Assembly: GCA_023412845.1 (NCBI GenBank) | Contig: JAEZRH010000010.1 | Coordinates: 1 to 27,928, forward strand | Origin: Bacillota bacterium | Lineage (GTDB): Bacteria > Bacillota > Clostridia > Oscillospirales > Acutalibacteraceae | Direction: 5' to 3' | Length of the DNA: 27,928 nt | Part shown: in pieces, positions 15,195-23,971 of the stretch | Layout of the letters: each line of letters opens with the position of its first letter | Position numbering within the stretch: the first letter of the stretch is position 1 | Made by a program: the position numbers and the translations under genes | The notes under the pieces: model-generated | The model's input: only the letters and a program-made list of their open reading frames with translations | Database searches by the model: none | Told to the model about the DNA's origin: nothing

Positions 15195-16229
15195 TTAGAA
15201 GGCGGGCGGAAAAGCCGTGAGGCCCGCGGTTTCTTCAAGTCCGAACGAGAGGTTCATGTTCTGGATCGCCTGCCCCGCCGCGCCCTTGACCATGTTGTCG
15301 ATGGCCGAGACCGCGATGAACGTCCCCGTGCGTTCGTCGATGTGCAGCGAGATGTCGCAGAAATTTGAAAGCCGCACGTTCTTGATGTCCGCCGCGCGGC
15401 CTTCCGGCAGCAGGCGGATGAAAAACTCGCCGCCGTAAGCCGTCTCATACGCTTCGCGGAGCTTTGCCATCGTCGCGCCGGGCGCGAGCTTCGCGTAGCA
15501 TGTCGCGAGGATGCCGCGGTTCACCGGCAGCAGATGCGGCACGAACGTGACGCGCATCTCCCGGCCAAGCACCGTGCGCAGCGTCTGCTCCATCTCCGGC
15601 GTGTGGCGGTGCGCGCCGACCTTGTAGGCCGTCATGCTCTCGTTCAGCTCCGGGTAATGGGTGTTCTGCGTCATTTTGCGCCCAGACCCCGTCACCCCCG
15701 ACGCGCAGTCGGCGATGATTCCGTCCGGCAGCGCGAGGCCCGCCTTGAGCGCCGGGGAAAGCGCCAGCGGGACCGCCGTGGTGTAGCATCCCGGATTCGC
15801 AATCAGCTTTTTCCCCTTGATTTTGTCGCGGAACAGCTCCGGGAGGCCGTACACCGCTTTTTCGTGCAGCAACGGATATCTGAACTCCCCGCCGTACCAC
15901 TCGCGGTAATCCTCTTCCCGCTGCAGGCGGAAATCGGCGCCCATGTCGATGAACGTCTTTCCGGCCTGCATGCACTTCTGCGCGAGCTCCTGCGAGAGCC
16001 CGGCGGGCAGCGCCGCGAACACCGCGTCACTTTTTTCCAGCACTTCGTCCTCGCCCGCGCAGACCATGTCGCACAGGCCGTAATATGCCGGATACACGTC
16101 GCTTAACGGCTTCCCCTCAAAGCTCGTGGAGCCGACGGCCGCGAGCAGCACCTGCGGGTGGCCGCTCAGAAGACGCACCAATTCGGCGCCCGCGTATCCC
16201 GTCGCGCCGATCACCCCCGCCTGTATCAT
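15195..16229 (-). CDS. argC: N-acetyl-gamma-glutamyl-phosphate reductase ArgC
   Basis: An NADPH-dependent reductase that turns N-acetylglutamyl phosphate into the semialdehyde. It has 344 residues. The Rossmann motif GATGYAGAELVRLL is at 8-21, the catalytic Cys148 is in NPGCYTT, and the His-containing GAHRHTPEM is at about 205-213. I chose the ATG at 16229, whose first bases overlap the argH stop as ATGA. The longer in-frame extension runs into argH and is rejected. The overlap implies translational coupling with argH. Confidence 0.96.
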   Translation of the reverse strand: MIQAGVIGATGYAGAELVRLLSGHPQVLLAAVGSTSFEGKPLSDVYPAYYGLCDMVCAGEDEVLEKSDAVFAALPAGLSQELAQKCMQAGKTFIDMGADFRLQREEDYREWYGGEFRYPLLHEKAVYGLPELFRDKIKGKKLIANPGCYTTAVPLALSPALKAGLALPDGIIADCASGVTGSGRKMTQNTHYPELNESMTAYKVGAHRHTPEMEQTLRTVLGREMRVTFVPHLLPVNRGILATCYAKLAPGATMAKLREAYETAYGGEFFIRLLPEGRAADIKNVRLSNFCDISLHIDERTGTFIAVSAIDNMVKGAAGQAIQNMNLSFGLEETAGLTAFPPAF

Positions 16230-17608
16230 GTCCCGCTTCCCCCGATCTGTTTCAGAATCCGGTTTGCCTGCGCGCGCACGTTCTCCGGCGCGGGCCCGCC
16301 GAGGACTTTCCTTCCGTTCACGCACGTTTCAAGCGAGATCGCCCCGTACACGTCCGCATCGAAATGCCCGTCGAACTCCCGGTATTTTTCGACCGGCAGC
16401 GTTTCTAGCGTGAGGCCGTTGTCGATGCAGTACGCGACGATGGAGCCCGTGATCTTGTACGCCGTTCGGAAGGGCAGGCCCTTCCCGACCAGATAATCCG
16501 CGCAGTCCGTCGCGTTGATGAAGCCCTTCGCCGCCGCGGCGCGCATGTTCTCTTTCAGGATCTTCATGGTGTCCACCATCGGGATGAAAGCCGTCAGGCA
16601 CATGCGGAGCGTGTCGAGCGCGTCGAAAATTGCTTCCTTGTCTTCCTGCATATCCTTATTATAGGCAAGCGGCAGGCCTTTCATCATGGTGAACAGCGTC
16701 ACCATGTCGCCGATCGCACGCCCGGACTTGCCGCGCACCAGTTCGGCGATATCCGGGTTCTTTTTCTGCGGCATGATGCTCGAGCCGGTCGAGAACGCGT
16801 CGTCCAGCTCGATGAATTTGAATTCCCACGAGCACCACATCACGATCTCTTCCGAAAAACGGGAGAGATGCACCATTGCGATGGAGACGGCGGATGAAAG
16901 CTCCAGACAGAAGTCGCGGTCCGAGACGCTGTCGAGGCTGTTCTGCGTCGGCCCGGCAAAACCGAGCAGCTCCGCCGTGCGCGCGCGGTCCACGGGATAG
17001 GTCGTGCCCGCCAGCGCGCATGCGCCGAGCGGGCAGTAATCCATGCGCTTCGCGGCGTCCGCGAGCCTGCCCTCGTCGCGCAGGAACATCTCGGCGTACG
17101 CCAGCAGATGGTGCCCGAACGTGACCGGCTGCGCGCGCTGAAGGTGCGTGTAGCCCGGCATGACGGCGTCGTTGTAATCGAGCGCCTTTTTGCAGAGCAC
17201 CGAAATCAGTTCTTTCAGCTGTTTCTGCAACGCGGCGCACTCTTTTTTAAGGTAGAGCCTCACGTCAACGGCCACCTGGTCGTTGCGGCTGCGCGCGGTG
17301 TGCAGGCGCTTTCCCGCGTCGCCGAGGCGGGAAGTCAGCTCGCCTTCCACAAAGGTATGGATATCCTCGGCCTGCGGGTCGACGGAAAGCTTCCCGCTCT
17401 CAAGGTCTTCGAGGATTCCCTCGAGCCCCGTGCAGATGGTCCCCGCCTCGTCCTTTTCCAGCACGCCGCACTCGCCCAGCATGGTCGTGTGCGCGATGCT
17501 CCCCTCGATGTCCGCGCGCGCCATGCGGCTGTCAAAAGAAATGGAGGAGTTGAAATCGTTCGTCTTTTTATCGAGCTGTTTTTTGAATCTTCCCGTCCAA
17601 AGCTGCAC
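16226..17608 (-). CDS. argH: Argininosuccinate lyase ArgH
   Basis: Cleaves argininosuccinate to arginine and fumarate, the last step of the pathway. It has 460 residues. The superfamily signature is GSSIMPQKKNPD, with TARSRNDQVAVDVRL and GYTHLQRAQPVTFGHH carrying active-site residues. The best start is GTG at 17608 (protein VQLWTGRFKK), with AGGAGG 9 nt upstream; a second GTG at 17617 is too close to that site. It is preceded by a structured leader element and follows argG by 155 bp. Confidence 0.96.
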   Translation of the reverse strand: MQLWTGRFKKQLDKKTNDFNSSISFDSRMARADIEGSIAHTTMLGECGVLEKDEAGTICTGLEGILEDLESGKLSVDPQAEDIHTFVEGELTSRLGDAGKRLHTARSRNDQVAVDVRLYLKKECAALQKQLKELISVLCKKALDYNDAVMPGYTHLQRAQPVTFGHHLLAYAEMFLRDEGRLADAAKRMDYCPLGACALAGTTYPVDRARTAELLGFAGPTQNSLDSVSDRDFCLELSSAVSIAMVHLSRFSEEIVMWCSWEFKFIELDDAFSTGSSIMPQKKNPDIAELVRGKSGRAIGDMVTLFTMMKGLPLAYNKDMQEDKEAIFDALDTLRMCLTAFIPMVDTMKILKENMRAAAAKGFINATDCADYLVGKGLPFRTAYKITGSIVAYCIDNGLTLETLPVEKYREFDGHFDADVYGAISLETCVNGRKVLGGPAPENVRAQANRILKQIGGSGT

Positions 17609-17616
17609 CGGGGTCA

Positions 17617-17694
17617 CCCTCCTGCGGCGTGTCGCCGCTCCCGCGCCGCGCCATATGGCACGGCGAAAAATTGAAACTCTTCTTCGGCGCGGAA
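17617..17694 (-). promoter_or_regulatory. Structured 5' leader element before argH (twin of the argF leader)
   Basis: Minus strand, 5' to 3': CCGCGCCGAAGAAG, TTTCAATTTTT, hairpin GCCGTGCC-ATAT-GGCGCGGC (17645-17664), GGGAGC, hairpin GCGGCG-ACA-CGCCGC (17624-17638), AGGAGG. Compared with the argF copy both stems differ in sequence yet remain paired, and the 5' CCGCGCC again matches the 3' arm GGCGCGG of the first hairpin. The second hairpin ends directly at the ribosome site, so folding could affect argH translation. Confidence 0.6.
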
Positions 17695-17698
17695 CAAA

Positions 17699-17748
17699 GC
17701 GGAAAAAACCGCCCATCTTGGCGGGGGAGTCAAAGAGATCTCCCGCCA
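17699..17748 (-). repeat. Structured interspersed element, copy C (possible terminator/attenuator between argG and argH)
   Basis: Minus strand: GGCGGGAG/CTCCCCCGCC hairpin, then CCGCC-AAGATG-GGCGG followed by TTTTTT, then CCGC. The CCGCC segment can pair either with the upstream GGCGG or with the downstream GGCGG next to the T-run, which is the layout of an attenuator. It aligns with 9189-9240 and 7449-7500. Confidence 0.6.
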
Positions 17749-17763
17749 AACCGGGTCCGGAAT

Positions 17764-18987
<1,224 letters not shown>

Positions 18988-19044
18988 GTTTATGAGACCC
19001 CTTTTCAACAATACGCAGCGGATTGGTTTGTTTCGACAATGCCC

Positions 19045-19094
19045 ATTATACACCTTTTATGCAGAAAATCAAGTGCTTTTTGTATAAATATTCA
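19045..19094 (-). promoter_or_regulatory. argG promoter with ArgR-type operator
   Basis: On the minus strand, TTGATT (19067-19072), a 16-nt spacer and a perfect TATAAT (19045-19050) form a sigma-A promoter about 50 nt ahead of the argG start. Immediately upstream, TGAATATTTATACA (19081-19094) matches 13 of 14 positions of the ARG-box half-operator TGAATWWWWATTCA. A second, weaker box-like TGCAAATTCAAATT lies next to it. Binding of an AhrC/ArgR repressor with arginine is the expected control. argR itself is not in the window. Confidence 0.75.
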
Positions 19095-19226
19095 TCAATT
19101 TGAATTTGCATACACGCTCTGCCGTTCGGGGCCGCGGCATGGAACAGGGGGATGCCAAGCGTCTTATGCGCCTGCGCAGACGCAGTCATGGTTTTCTGAA
19201 GGGAGATTCCCGGGGATTCCGTCTTC

Positions 19227-19256
19227 TTGATATTTTTCTGCAATAGGGATTATAAT
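19227..19256 (+). promoter_or_regulatory. Sigma-A promoter of the flavin-reductase-like gene
   Basis: TTGATA (19227-19232), an 18-nt spacer and a perfect TATAAT (19251-19256), about 70 nt before the ATG. It is divergent from the argG promoter. The 130 bp between the two promoters hold nothing else I can identify. Confidence 0.75.
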
Positions 19257-19324
19257 AAAGGCGTAAAACTTTGGAAAAGGGCCCGCCGATTTTGGACCCG
19301 CATGCAAAACAGGAGGTTTTTGCC

Positions 19325-19834
19325 ATGAGTGATTTCCGCGAGATTGCCGTTTCCGATCTGAAATTCAATCCGTTTACCATGATCGACAAGGAATGGATGC
19401 TGGTCACGGCCGGCACAAAGGAAAAGTGCAACACCATGACCGCAAGCTGGGGTTCTTTGGGCGAGCTGTGGAACCATTACGTCTCCACGATTTACATCCG
19501 CCCCACACGCTACACGCTGGAATTTCTGAATCAGGAGGATTATTATTCCCTCAGCGTGTTCGACGAAGCCTATCGCGCCGCGCTGAACTACTGCGGCAGC
19601 CATTCGGGCCGCGACGGCGACAAGATCAAGGCTTCGAACCTGACTCCCGTGTTCGACGAAGCGGCGCCGTATTTCGCGGAGGCAAAGCTTGTATTCCTCT
19701 GCCGCAAGCTGTACCGGCAGGACTTCGACCCCGCCTGCTTCCTCGACAAATCCCTCGACGCGAAGAATTACCCGAAAAAGGACTACCACAAAATGTTCAT
19801 CGGAAGCATCGAAAAGGTGCTGGTAAAAAGATAA
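19325..19834 (+). CDS. Flavin reductase-like (FMN-binding split-barrel) protein
   Basis: A 169-residue protein opening MSDFREIAVSDLKFNPFTMI. KCNTMTASWGSLGELW and VSTIYIRPTRYTLEFLNQ match the FMN-binding core of flavin-reductase-like split-barrel proteins, and FDEAYRAALNYCGSHSGRDG is also typical of the clostridial group. It likely binds FMN and acts as a cytoplasmic NAD(P)H-linked oxidoreductase; partner and substrate are unknown. The ATG at 19325 has AGGAGG 8 nt upstream. It is the first gene of the plus-strand island, 57 bp ahead of the secreted-protein gene. Confidence 0.85.
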   Translation: MSDFREIAVSDLKFNPFTMIDKEWMLVTAGTKEKCNTMTASWGSLGELWNHYVSTIYIRPTRYTLEFLNQEDYYSLSVFDEAYRAALNYCGSHSGRDGDKIKASNLTPVFDEAAPYFAEAKLVFLCRKLYRQDFDPACFLDKSLDAKNYPKKDYHKMFIGSIEKVLVKR

Positions 19835-19891
19835 TCCCACAGAGCCTGACGCCCGTCCGGGCAGTCCCGGGCAAAGAGGGGGGGATTTCCT

Positions 19892-21388
19892 TTGAAACGC
19901 GTCCCGAGCCGGGCCGCACCGTTCGCCGCCGCATGCCTGCTGGCGCTTTCCGCTCCGGCGGGCGTCTCTGCAAACTCCGGGCCCTCCTACTGGGAGCATT
20001 CGCCGTCGCTTTCCATGACGCCGCTTGAGAACTGCCCCGTGGAAGTCGGCGGGGAAACGCTGACGTTCGACTTTTCCGGCGGGTTCAAGTCCGTCGACCA
20101 GTATAGCCCCGCGGCGGCCGTGACGGCGGACTATAAAATGACGAACCCGACCGCAAAGCCGCTGACCGTACAGATGGCGTTCCCGCTGATTGCGAGCCTC
20201 TCCGACCTTTCGCAGATGGACGGCGTGGAGATCACCGCGGACGGGAACGATCTTCCGTTCCGCATCGCACCGGGCAGCAGCGTCACGGACGTCTACTCCG
20301 AACCGGTCTATTACAATTCCAGCGGCACTCTCGCCAAAAGCACGCTGCCTTCGTTTTCCGCCATACTGCAAAGCGTCACGGCGGAAAAGCCCGCCCTAAA
20401 AAAATTTGCGGGCAAGGGCAAGCTGTACCGGCTTTCCCACAGCGGAGGGAACGCGAACGTGTCGGCGTTTTTCCGCCCCCCGTGCGGCAGTCTCGCCGTA
20501 CTCGCCACGGCGGCGGACGGAATTTCACAGAGCGGCGCCGGCGTAACGGTGGAAGGATATGTCCAGAACACCGTCCCGCCGTACGGCGTGGAAGCTTCCC
20601 CGCCGTTCTCGCTGCTGGTGTTCGGCGCGCAGTCCGAACCGAGCATCGTCGCAACGCCGGACGGCAGCGGACAGCAGGCGTCGAAAGCCGCCTCGCCCTC
20701 CGGCGGAACAGCGTCGGCTTCGCAGACGGAACGCAGCAGCCTGACGACCGGCGAACAGGACGCGGAAACCTTCTTGAACGAGCTGGTCAAACGCAGCGCC
20801 GTCTATCAAAGATACCCGACGCAGGACCTTCTGAACCGGCTGACGTGGGTTCTCCTGAAACAGGCGGAGGACTCCGCCGAGGCGGGGAATCCCGTTTTCA
20901 GCGATTCTTCCGTATACGATTTCTACAATCAGGCTCGCGTGATTGTCCTCGCCTACGAGGTGGCGTTCCCCGCAAACGGCACGGTGGACGTCCGCGTGAA
21001 ATACCCGATGGGCGGTACGATGGATTCCCGCAGCACCGCCGACCCCGTTTATACATACGGGTATCTGCTGAACCCCGCGAAGGGATGGGCTTCCTTCCGC
21101 AACCTTTCCATCAGCATCATTCCATCCGCCAGGGACCCGTACGTGATAAAAAGCACTATCCCGCTCGCAAAGGGCACCGGCGGGAATTATACGGCGTCGC
21201 TCAAAACGCTGCCGGAAAGCGACCTGGTTTTCTCGCTGTATCCGAAAGAAAAAACGGAGCCGAAAGGCCCGCCCCGGATGCAGGCGAACATGATCGCCGT
21301 TTTCGTTTTTATCGTCCTCCTGGCTTGTGCGCTCGGCGCCGCCGGGATCCATCGGTCCGGCCGCACCAGCCGCGGGCCGAAAACATGA
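19892..21388 (+). CDS. Secreted, membrane-anchored protein of unknown function
   Basis: A 498-residue protein starting with TTG (MKRVPSR), preceded by GGGGGGG. A signal peptide ends near residue 27 (ALSAPAGVSANSG), and a C-terminal membrane helix (about 466-485, NMIAVFVFIVLLACALGAAG) is followed by a basic tail, so most of the protein should be outside the cell. The middle has a Ser/Ala/Gly/Gln-rich linker (about 255-280) separating two domains rich in beta-strand patterns, for example VTADYKMTNPTAKPLTVQMA and GTVDVRVKYPMGG. These resemble Ig-like or intermolecular-interaction folds. I do not recognise a family. There is no LPXTG motif. It may share the upstream gene's transcript. Confidence 0.75.
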   Translation: MKRVPSRAAPFAAACLLALSAPAGVSANSGPSYWEHSPSLSMTPLENCPVEVGGETLTFDFSGGFKSVDQYSPAAAVTADYKMTNPTAKPLTVQMAFPLIASLSDLSQMDGVEITADGNDLPFRIAPGSSVTDVYSEPVYYNSSGTLAKSTLPSFSAILQSVTAEKPALKKFAGKGKLYRLSHSGGNANVSAFFRPPCGSLAVLATAADGISQSGAGVTVEGYVQNTVPPYGVEASPPFSLLVFGAQSEPSIVATPDGSGQQASKAASPSGGTASASQTERSSLTTGEQDAETFLNELVKRSAVYQRYPTQDLLNRLTWVLLKQAEDSAEAGNPVFSDSSVYDFYNQARVIVLAYEVAFPANGTVDVRVKYPMGGTMDSRSTADPVYTYGYLLNPAKGWASFRNLSISIIPSARDPYVIKSTIPLAKGTGGNYTASLKTLPESDLVFSLYPKEKTEPKGPPRMQANMIAVFVFIVLLACALGAAGIHRSGRTSRGPKT

Positions 21389-21411
21389 ACTGGTAAAAGG
21401 GCGCGGTGGCC

Positions 21412-21455
21412 GCGGAAAGTCCTCGGTTCCATGGTTCCTTGCCCTTCCTTTCCGC
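21412..21455 (+). terminator. Hairpin between the secreted-protein gene and the nitroreductase gene
   Basis: GCGGAAAG/CTTTCCGC, an 8-bp stem with a long loop, lies 24 nt past the stop. There is no clear T-run, so it is a weak terminator or an mRNA 3' stem. A TATAAA at about 21473 could be part of the nitroreductase promoter. Confidence 0.35.
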
Positions 21456-21500
21456 AGATGATAAATTAATAGTATAAATATCGGGGAGAGAGGTTTTGAC

Positions 21501-22007
21501 ATGGATTTGCAGAAAGCGATTGAAGGAAGAAGAAGCATCCGGAAATACAGCGAACACCCGGTTGAGGAAGAAAAGCTCACGGCGGTTTTAAACGCTGCGC
21601 GCCTTGCTCCCTCCGCCAACAATTTGCAGGAATGGCGCTTTGTCGTTGTCCGCGATGCGAAAAAAATCGAGGCGTTGGAGATCGCGGCCGACGGACAGAA
21701 ATTCGTGGGGCAGGCTCCCGTCGTGATCGCTGCCTGCGCGCTTCCGGGGAGACGAATGATGTGCGGCCAGCTCACCGATGCCGTGGATGTCAGCATCGCC
21801 ATGTCGTTCCTGATCCTTAAGGCTTATGAATTGGGCCTCGGCACCTGCTGGCTGGGCCATTTCGACGCGGATCAGGTCAAAAAAGTTCTTGAGATACCGG
21901 GGGACTTGAGCGTCGTTGCCCTTTCGCCCCTTGGGTATCCCGCGGAGACTCCGGCTCCGCGGGCTCGGAAAGAGCTTGCGGAAATCGTGCATTACGACAA
22001 ATACTGA
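21501..22007 (+). CDS. Nitroreductase-family flavoprotein
   Basis: A 168-residue member of the FMN-dependent nitroreductase fold. The N-terminal RRSIRKYSEHPV binds the FMN phosphate, ARLAPSANNLQEWRFVVV is the second conserved block, and ELGLGTCWLGHFD and the C-terminal PLGYPAETPAPRARK complete the family pattern. It is at the short end of the family. It probably reduces quinones, nitro compounds or other electrophiles with NAD(P)H in the cytoplasm; the natural substrate cannot be told. The ATG at 21501 has GAGAGG upstream. A strong bidirectional terminator follows. Confidence 0.9.
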   Translation: MDLQKAIEGRRSIRKYSEHPVEEEKLTAVLNAARLAPSANNLQEWRFVVVRDAKKIEALEIAADGQKFVGQAPVVIAACALPGRRMMCGQLTDAVDVSIAMSFLILKAYELGLGTCWLGHFDADQVKKVLEIPGDLSVVALSPLGYPAETPAPRARKELAEIVHYDKY

Positions 22008-22055
22008 TTGCGGCCGGCAAGCAAGGGCTATGTCTGTCAAAGAAAAGGGCTGCTA

Positions 22056-22100
22056 CAAGAATAAACCTCCGCCGGTTAAGCCGGCGGAGGTTTATTCTTG
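22056..22100. terminator. Bidirectional terminator between the nitroreductase gene and hflX
   Basis: Perfect 20-bp stem (22056-22075 with 22081-22100) around loop TTAAG. A-rich and T-rich ends (AAGAATAAACC and GGTTTATTCTT) make it usable from both sides. It starts 48 nt after the nitroreductase stop and 4 nt after the hflX stop. Confidence 0.9.
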
Positions 22101-22104
22101 CGTT

Positions 22105-23346
22105 CTATTCGACGATATATTTGCTCATGGCGTCCGCGACCGACCGCGGGATCCGGGCCGTCATCCGGCAGCCGTGCTGGGTATACTCCACGTGCTCCAC
22201 CGCGCCGCTTTCGCGCACGCGCTTGGCGAGGCCGGCGGCGGAAAAGGGCAGCAGCAGCGTCACGCGGCGGTAATCCGGCAGGTTCCGTTCGATCGTTTCC
22301 AGCAGAAAGGTAAGCCCTTCCCCGGTTCTCGCGCTGATGCGCACCGCCTTGCCGATCATAGGCAGGGAGCCGATATCCGGCACAAGGTCGCATTTGTTCA
22401 GCACGGGGATCACCGGCCTGCCCTCACAGCCGAGCTCGGAGAGCAGTCCGCGCGTCACCTTCATGTGCTCGGGCGCCGCCGGGTTCGAGGCGTCGCAGAC
22501 GTTCAGGATCACGTCCGCCGTGGCGGCCTGCTCCAGCGTGGACTTGAACGCTTCGATCAGGTGGTGCGGCAGCCTGCGGAGAAAGCCGACGGTGTCGATC
22601 AGCATGACGGTCTCGCCCCCCGGCAGCTTCAGCGCGCGCGCCGTGGGGTCGAGCGTGGCGAACAGCCGGTCGTCGGTCAGCACCCCCGCGCCCGTCAGCG
22701 CGTTCATCAGCGTCGATTTTCCCGCGTTGGTGTAGCCCACGAGCGCCACCGTCGTCACGCCGTTCTTGCGCCTGCGGTGGCTGATCTGGCTGCGGCGCAT
22801 CTCAACACCCTGCAGCTGTTCTTCCAGCGAATCGATCCTGCGGCGGATATGGCGCCGGTCCGTTTCGAGCTTACTTTCGCCGGGGCCCCGCGTGCCGATG
22901 CCCCCGCCGAGGCGCGACAGTTCGGTGCCTTTTCCCCCGAGGCGCGGGAGCAGATATTTCAGCTGCGCCAGCTCGACCTGAAGCCTGCCCTCGCGCGTCC
23001 GCGCGCCCTTTGCAAAGATGTCGAGGATCAACGTGGTACGGTCCACCGCGCGCACACCGGAGATTTTTTCGATATTACGTATCTGCGTCGGCGACAGGTC
23101 GCGGTCGAACACAAGCAGGTCGATTCCGTATTTTGCGCTGAAATCGGCGATCTGCTCCATCATCCCTTTTCCCACGCAGGTGGCGGCGTCCGGAGAAGGG
23201 CGCTTCTGCGTCATGGCGCCGAACGGCTCAGCGCCGGCGCTTTCGACCAGTTCGTACAGTTCGGCAAGCGAAGATTCCGCGTCGTAACTTCCCGTGTCGA
23301 GTTCCACAAGCAAAGCCCGTTCCCTTTGGACGCCGTTTTCGTGCAT
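22105..23346 (-). CDS. hflX: Ribosome-associated GTPase HflX
   Basis: A 413-residue GTPase that splits stalled or hibernating 70S ribosomes under stress. The N-terminal HflX domain is followed by the glycine-rich GGGIGTRGPGESKLETDRR linker and a coiled segment. The G domain has G1 GYTNAGKST (about 204-212), a switch region with TLDPT, G3 DTVGFLRRLP (251-260) and G4 NKCD. The C-terminal tail is normal in length. The ATG at 23346 has GGGAG upstream at slightly long spacing. It is a single-gene unit with its own promoter, next to phage tail genes on the same strand. Confidence 0.95.
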   Translation of the reverse strand: MHENGVQRERALLVELDTGSYDAESSLAELYELVESAGAEPFGAMTQKRPSPDAATCVGKGMMEQIADFSAKYGIDLLVFDRDLSPTQIRNIEKISGVRAVDRTTLILDIFAKGARTREGRLQVELAQLKYLLPRLGGKGTELSRLGGGIGTRGPGESKLETDRRHIRRRIDSLEEQLQGVEMRRSQISHRRRKNGVTTVALVGYTNAGKSTLMNALTGAGVLTDDRLFATLDPTARALKLPGGETVMLIDTVGFLRRLPHHLIEAFKSTLEQAATADVILNVCDASNPAAPEHMKVTRGLLSELGCEGRPVIPVLNKCDLVPDIGSLPMIGKAVRISARTGEGLTFLLETIERNLPDYRRVTLLLPFSAAGLAKRVRESGAVEHVEYTQHGCRMTARIPRSVADAMSKYIVE

Positions 23347-23420
23347 TTTCAGACCACGCTCCCTTTCGTGCTTTTCCGACCGGTCCGCCTCCTATTGCCC
23401 CGAATCTTTCAGCTATATCC

Positions 23421-23449
23421 AAAATATCTTATATGGGAGCAAAAATCAA
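23421..23449 (-). promoter_or_regulatory. Promoter of hflX
   Basis: TTGATT (23444-23449), a 17-nt spacer and TATTTT (23421-23426) on the minus strand in the 149-bp AT-rich gap between the last tail gene and hflX. No clear terminator for the tail genes is seen in the gap, so read-through into hflX is possible. Confidence 0.6.
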
Positions 23450-23495
23450 CCCCTTTTTGTCGAACGAGCGGCCGTTTCCCCATAAGAATAGTGTC

Positions 23496-23969
23496 TCACG
23501 AAACGCGGCTGAAATCCGAAACGGCCGTCAAATGCGCCGGCATAAATTTTTCCAAAATTTTTTGGGCGGCGTCTCGCCCGCAGGCCGGTTCTTTTAGAAA
23601 ATACGCCGTCAGCTTGCCGCCCGCCGTGTCTTCCGAAAGCTCGGCGTCAAGGCCGAGGCCGGAAAGCAGCGCCGTCAGCGCCGTTTTGGTAAAACTGCGC
23701 GGCGTCACGGCGCCGAGGGCCAGCAGCTTTGCGCGGCGGTCTTCCGTGCCTCCCGTGCCGTCGAGGCCGGAAATCTTCTCCCGGTTTTCGAGGCCGTAGC
23801 CCTCCGAAGTCGCGACAAAGCTTTCCCGCTGTAATTCGTTTAAGGCGTCATATGCAATATCCAGTCCTTCCGCCATCGCCTGCAGCTCAAAATCGACCGC
23901 CGTGGAGCCGCCGAGCGCATAGAGCCCGGTCGGCTTGAGGCGGTCCTTCATGGAATCGTACGCCCCCAT
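23496..23969 (-). CDS. Phage tail protein, DUF2313/YmfQ (XkdU)-like
   Basis: A 157-residue protein. MKDRLKPTGLYALGGSTAVD near the N-terminus, the central ELQRESFVATSEGYGLENREK and RRAKLLALGAVTPRSFTKTALTALLSGLG match the DUF2313 pattern found directly after baseplate J in contractile tails. It is thought to sit at the baseplate periphery and connect to tail fibres. The start is ATG at 23969, 2 bp past the baseplate J stop; a later Met (MKDR) is possible. No fibre gene follows it. The next gene is hflX. Confidence 0.75.
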   Translation of the reverse strand: MGAYDSMKDRLKPTGLYALGGSTAVDFELQAMAEGLDIAYDALNELQRESFVATSEGYGLENREKISGLDGTGGTEDRRAKLLALGAVTPRSFTKTALTALLSGLGLDAELSEDTAGGKLTAYFLKEPACGRDAAQKILEKFMPAHLTAVSDFSRVS

Positions 23970-23971
23970 GC

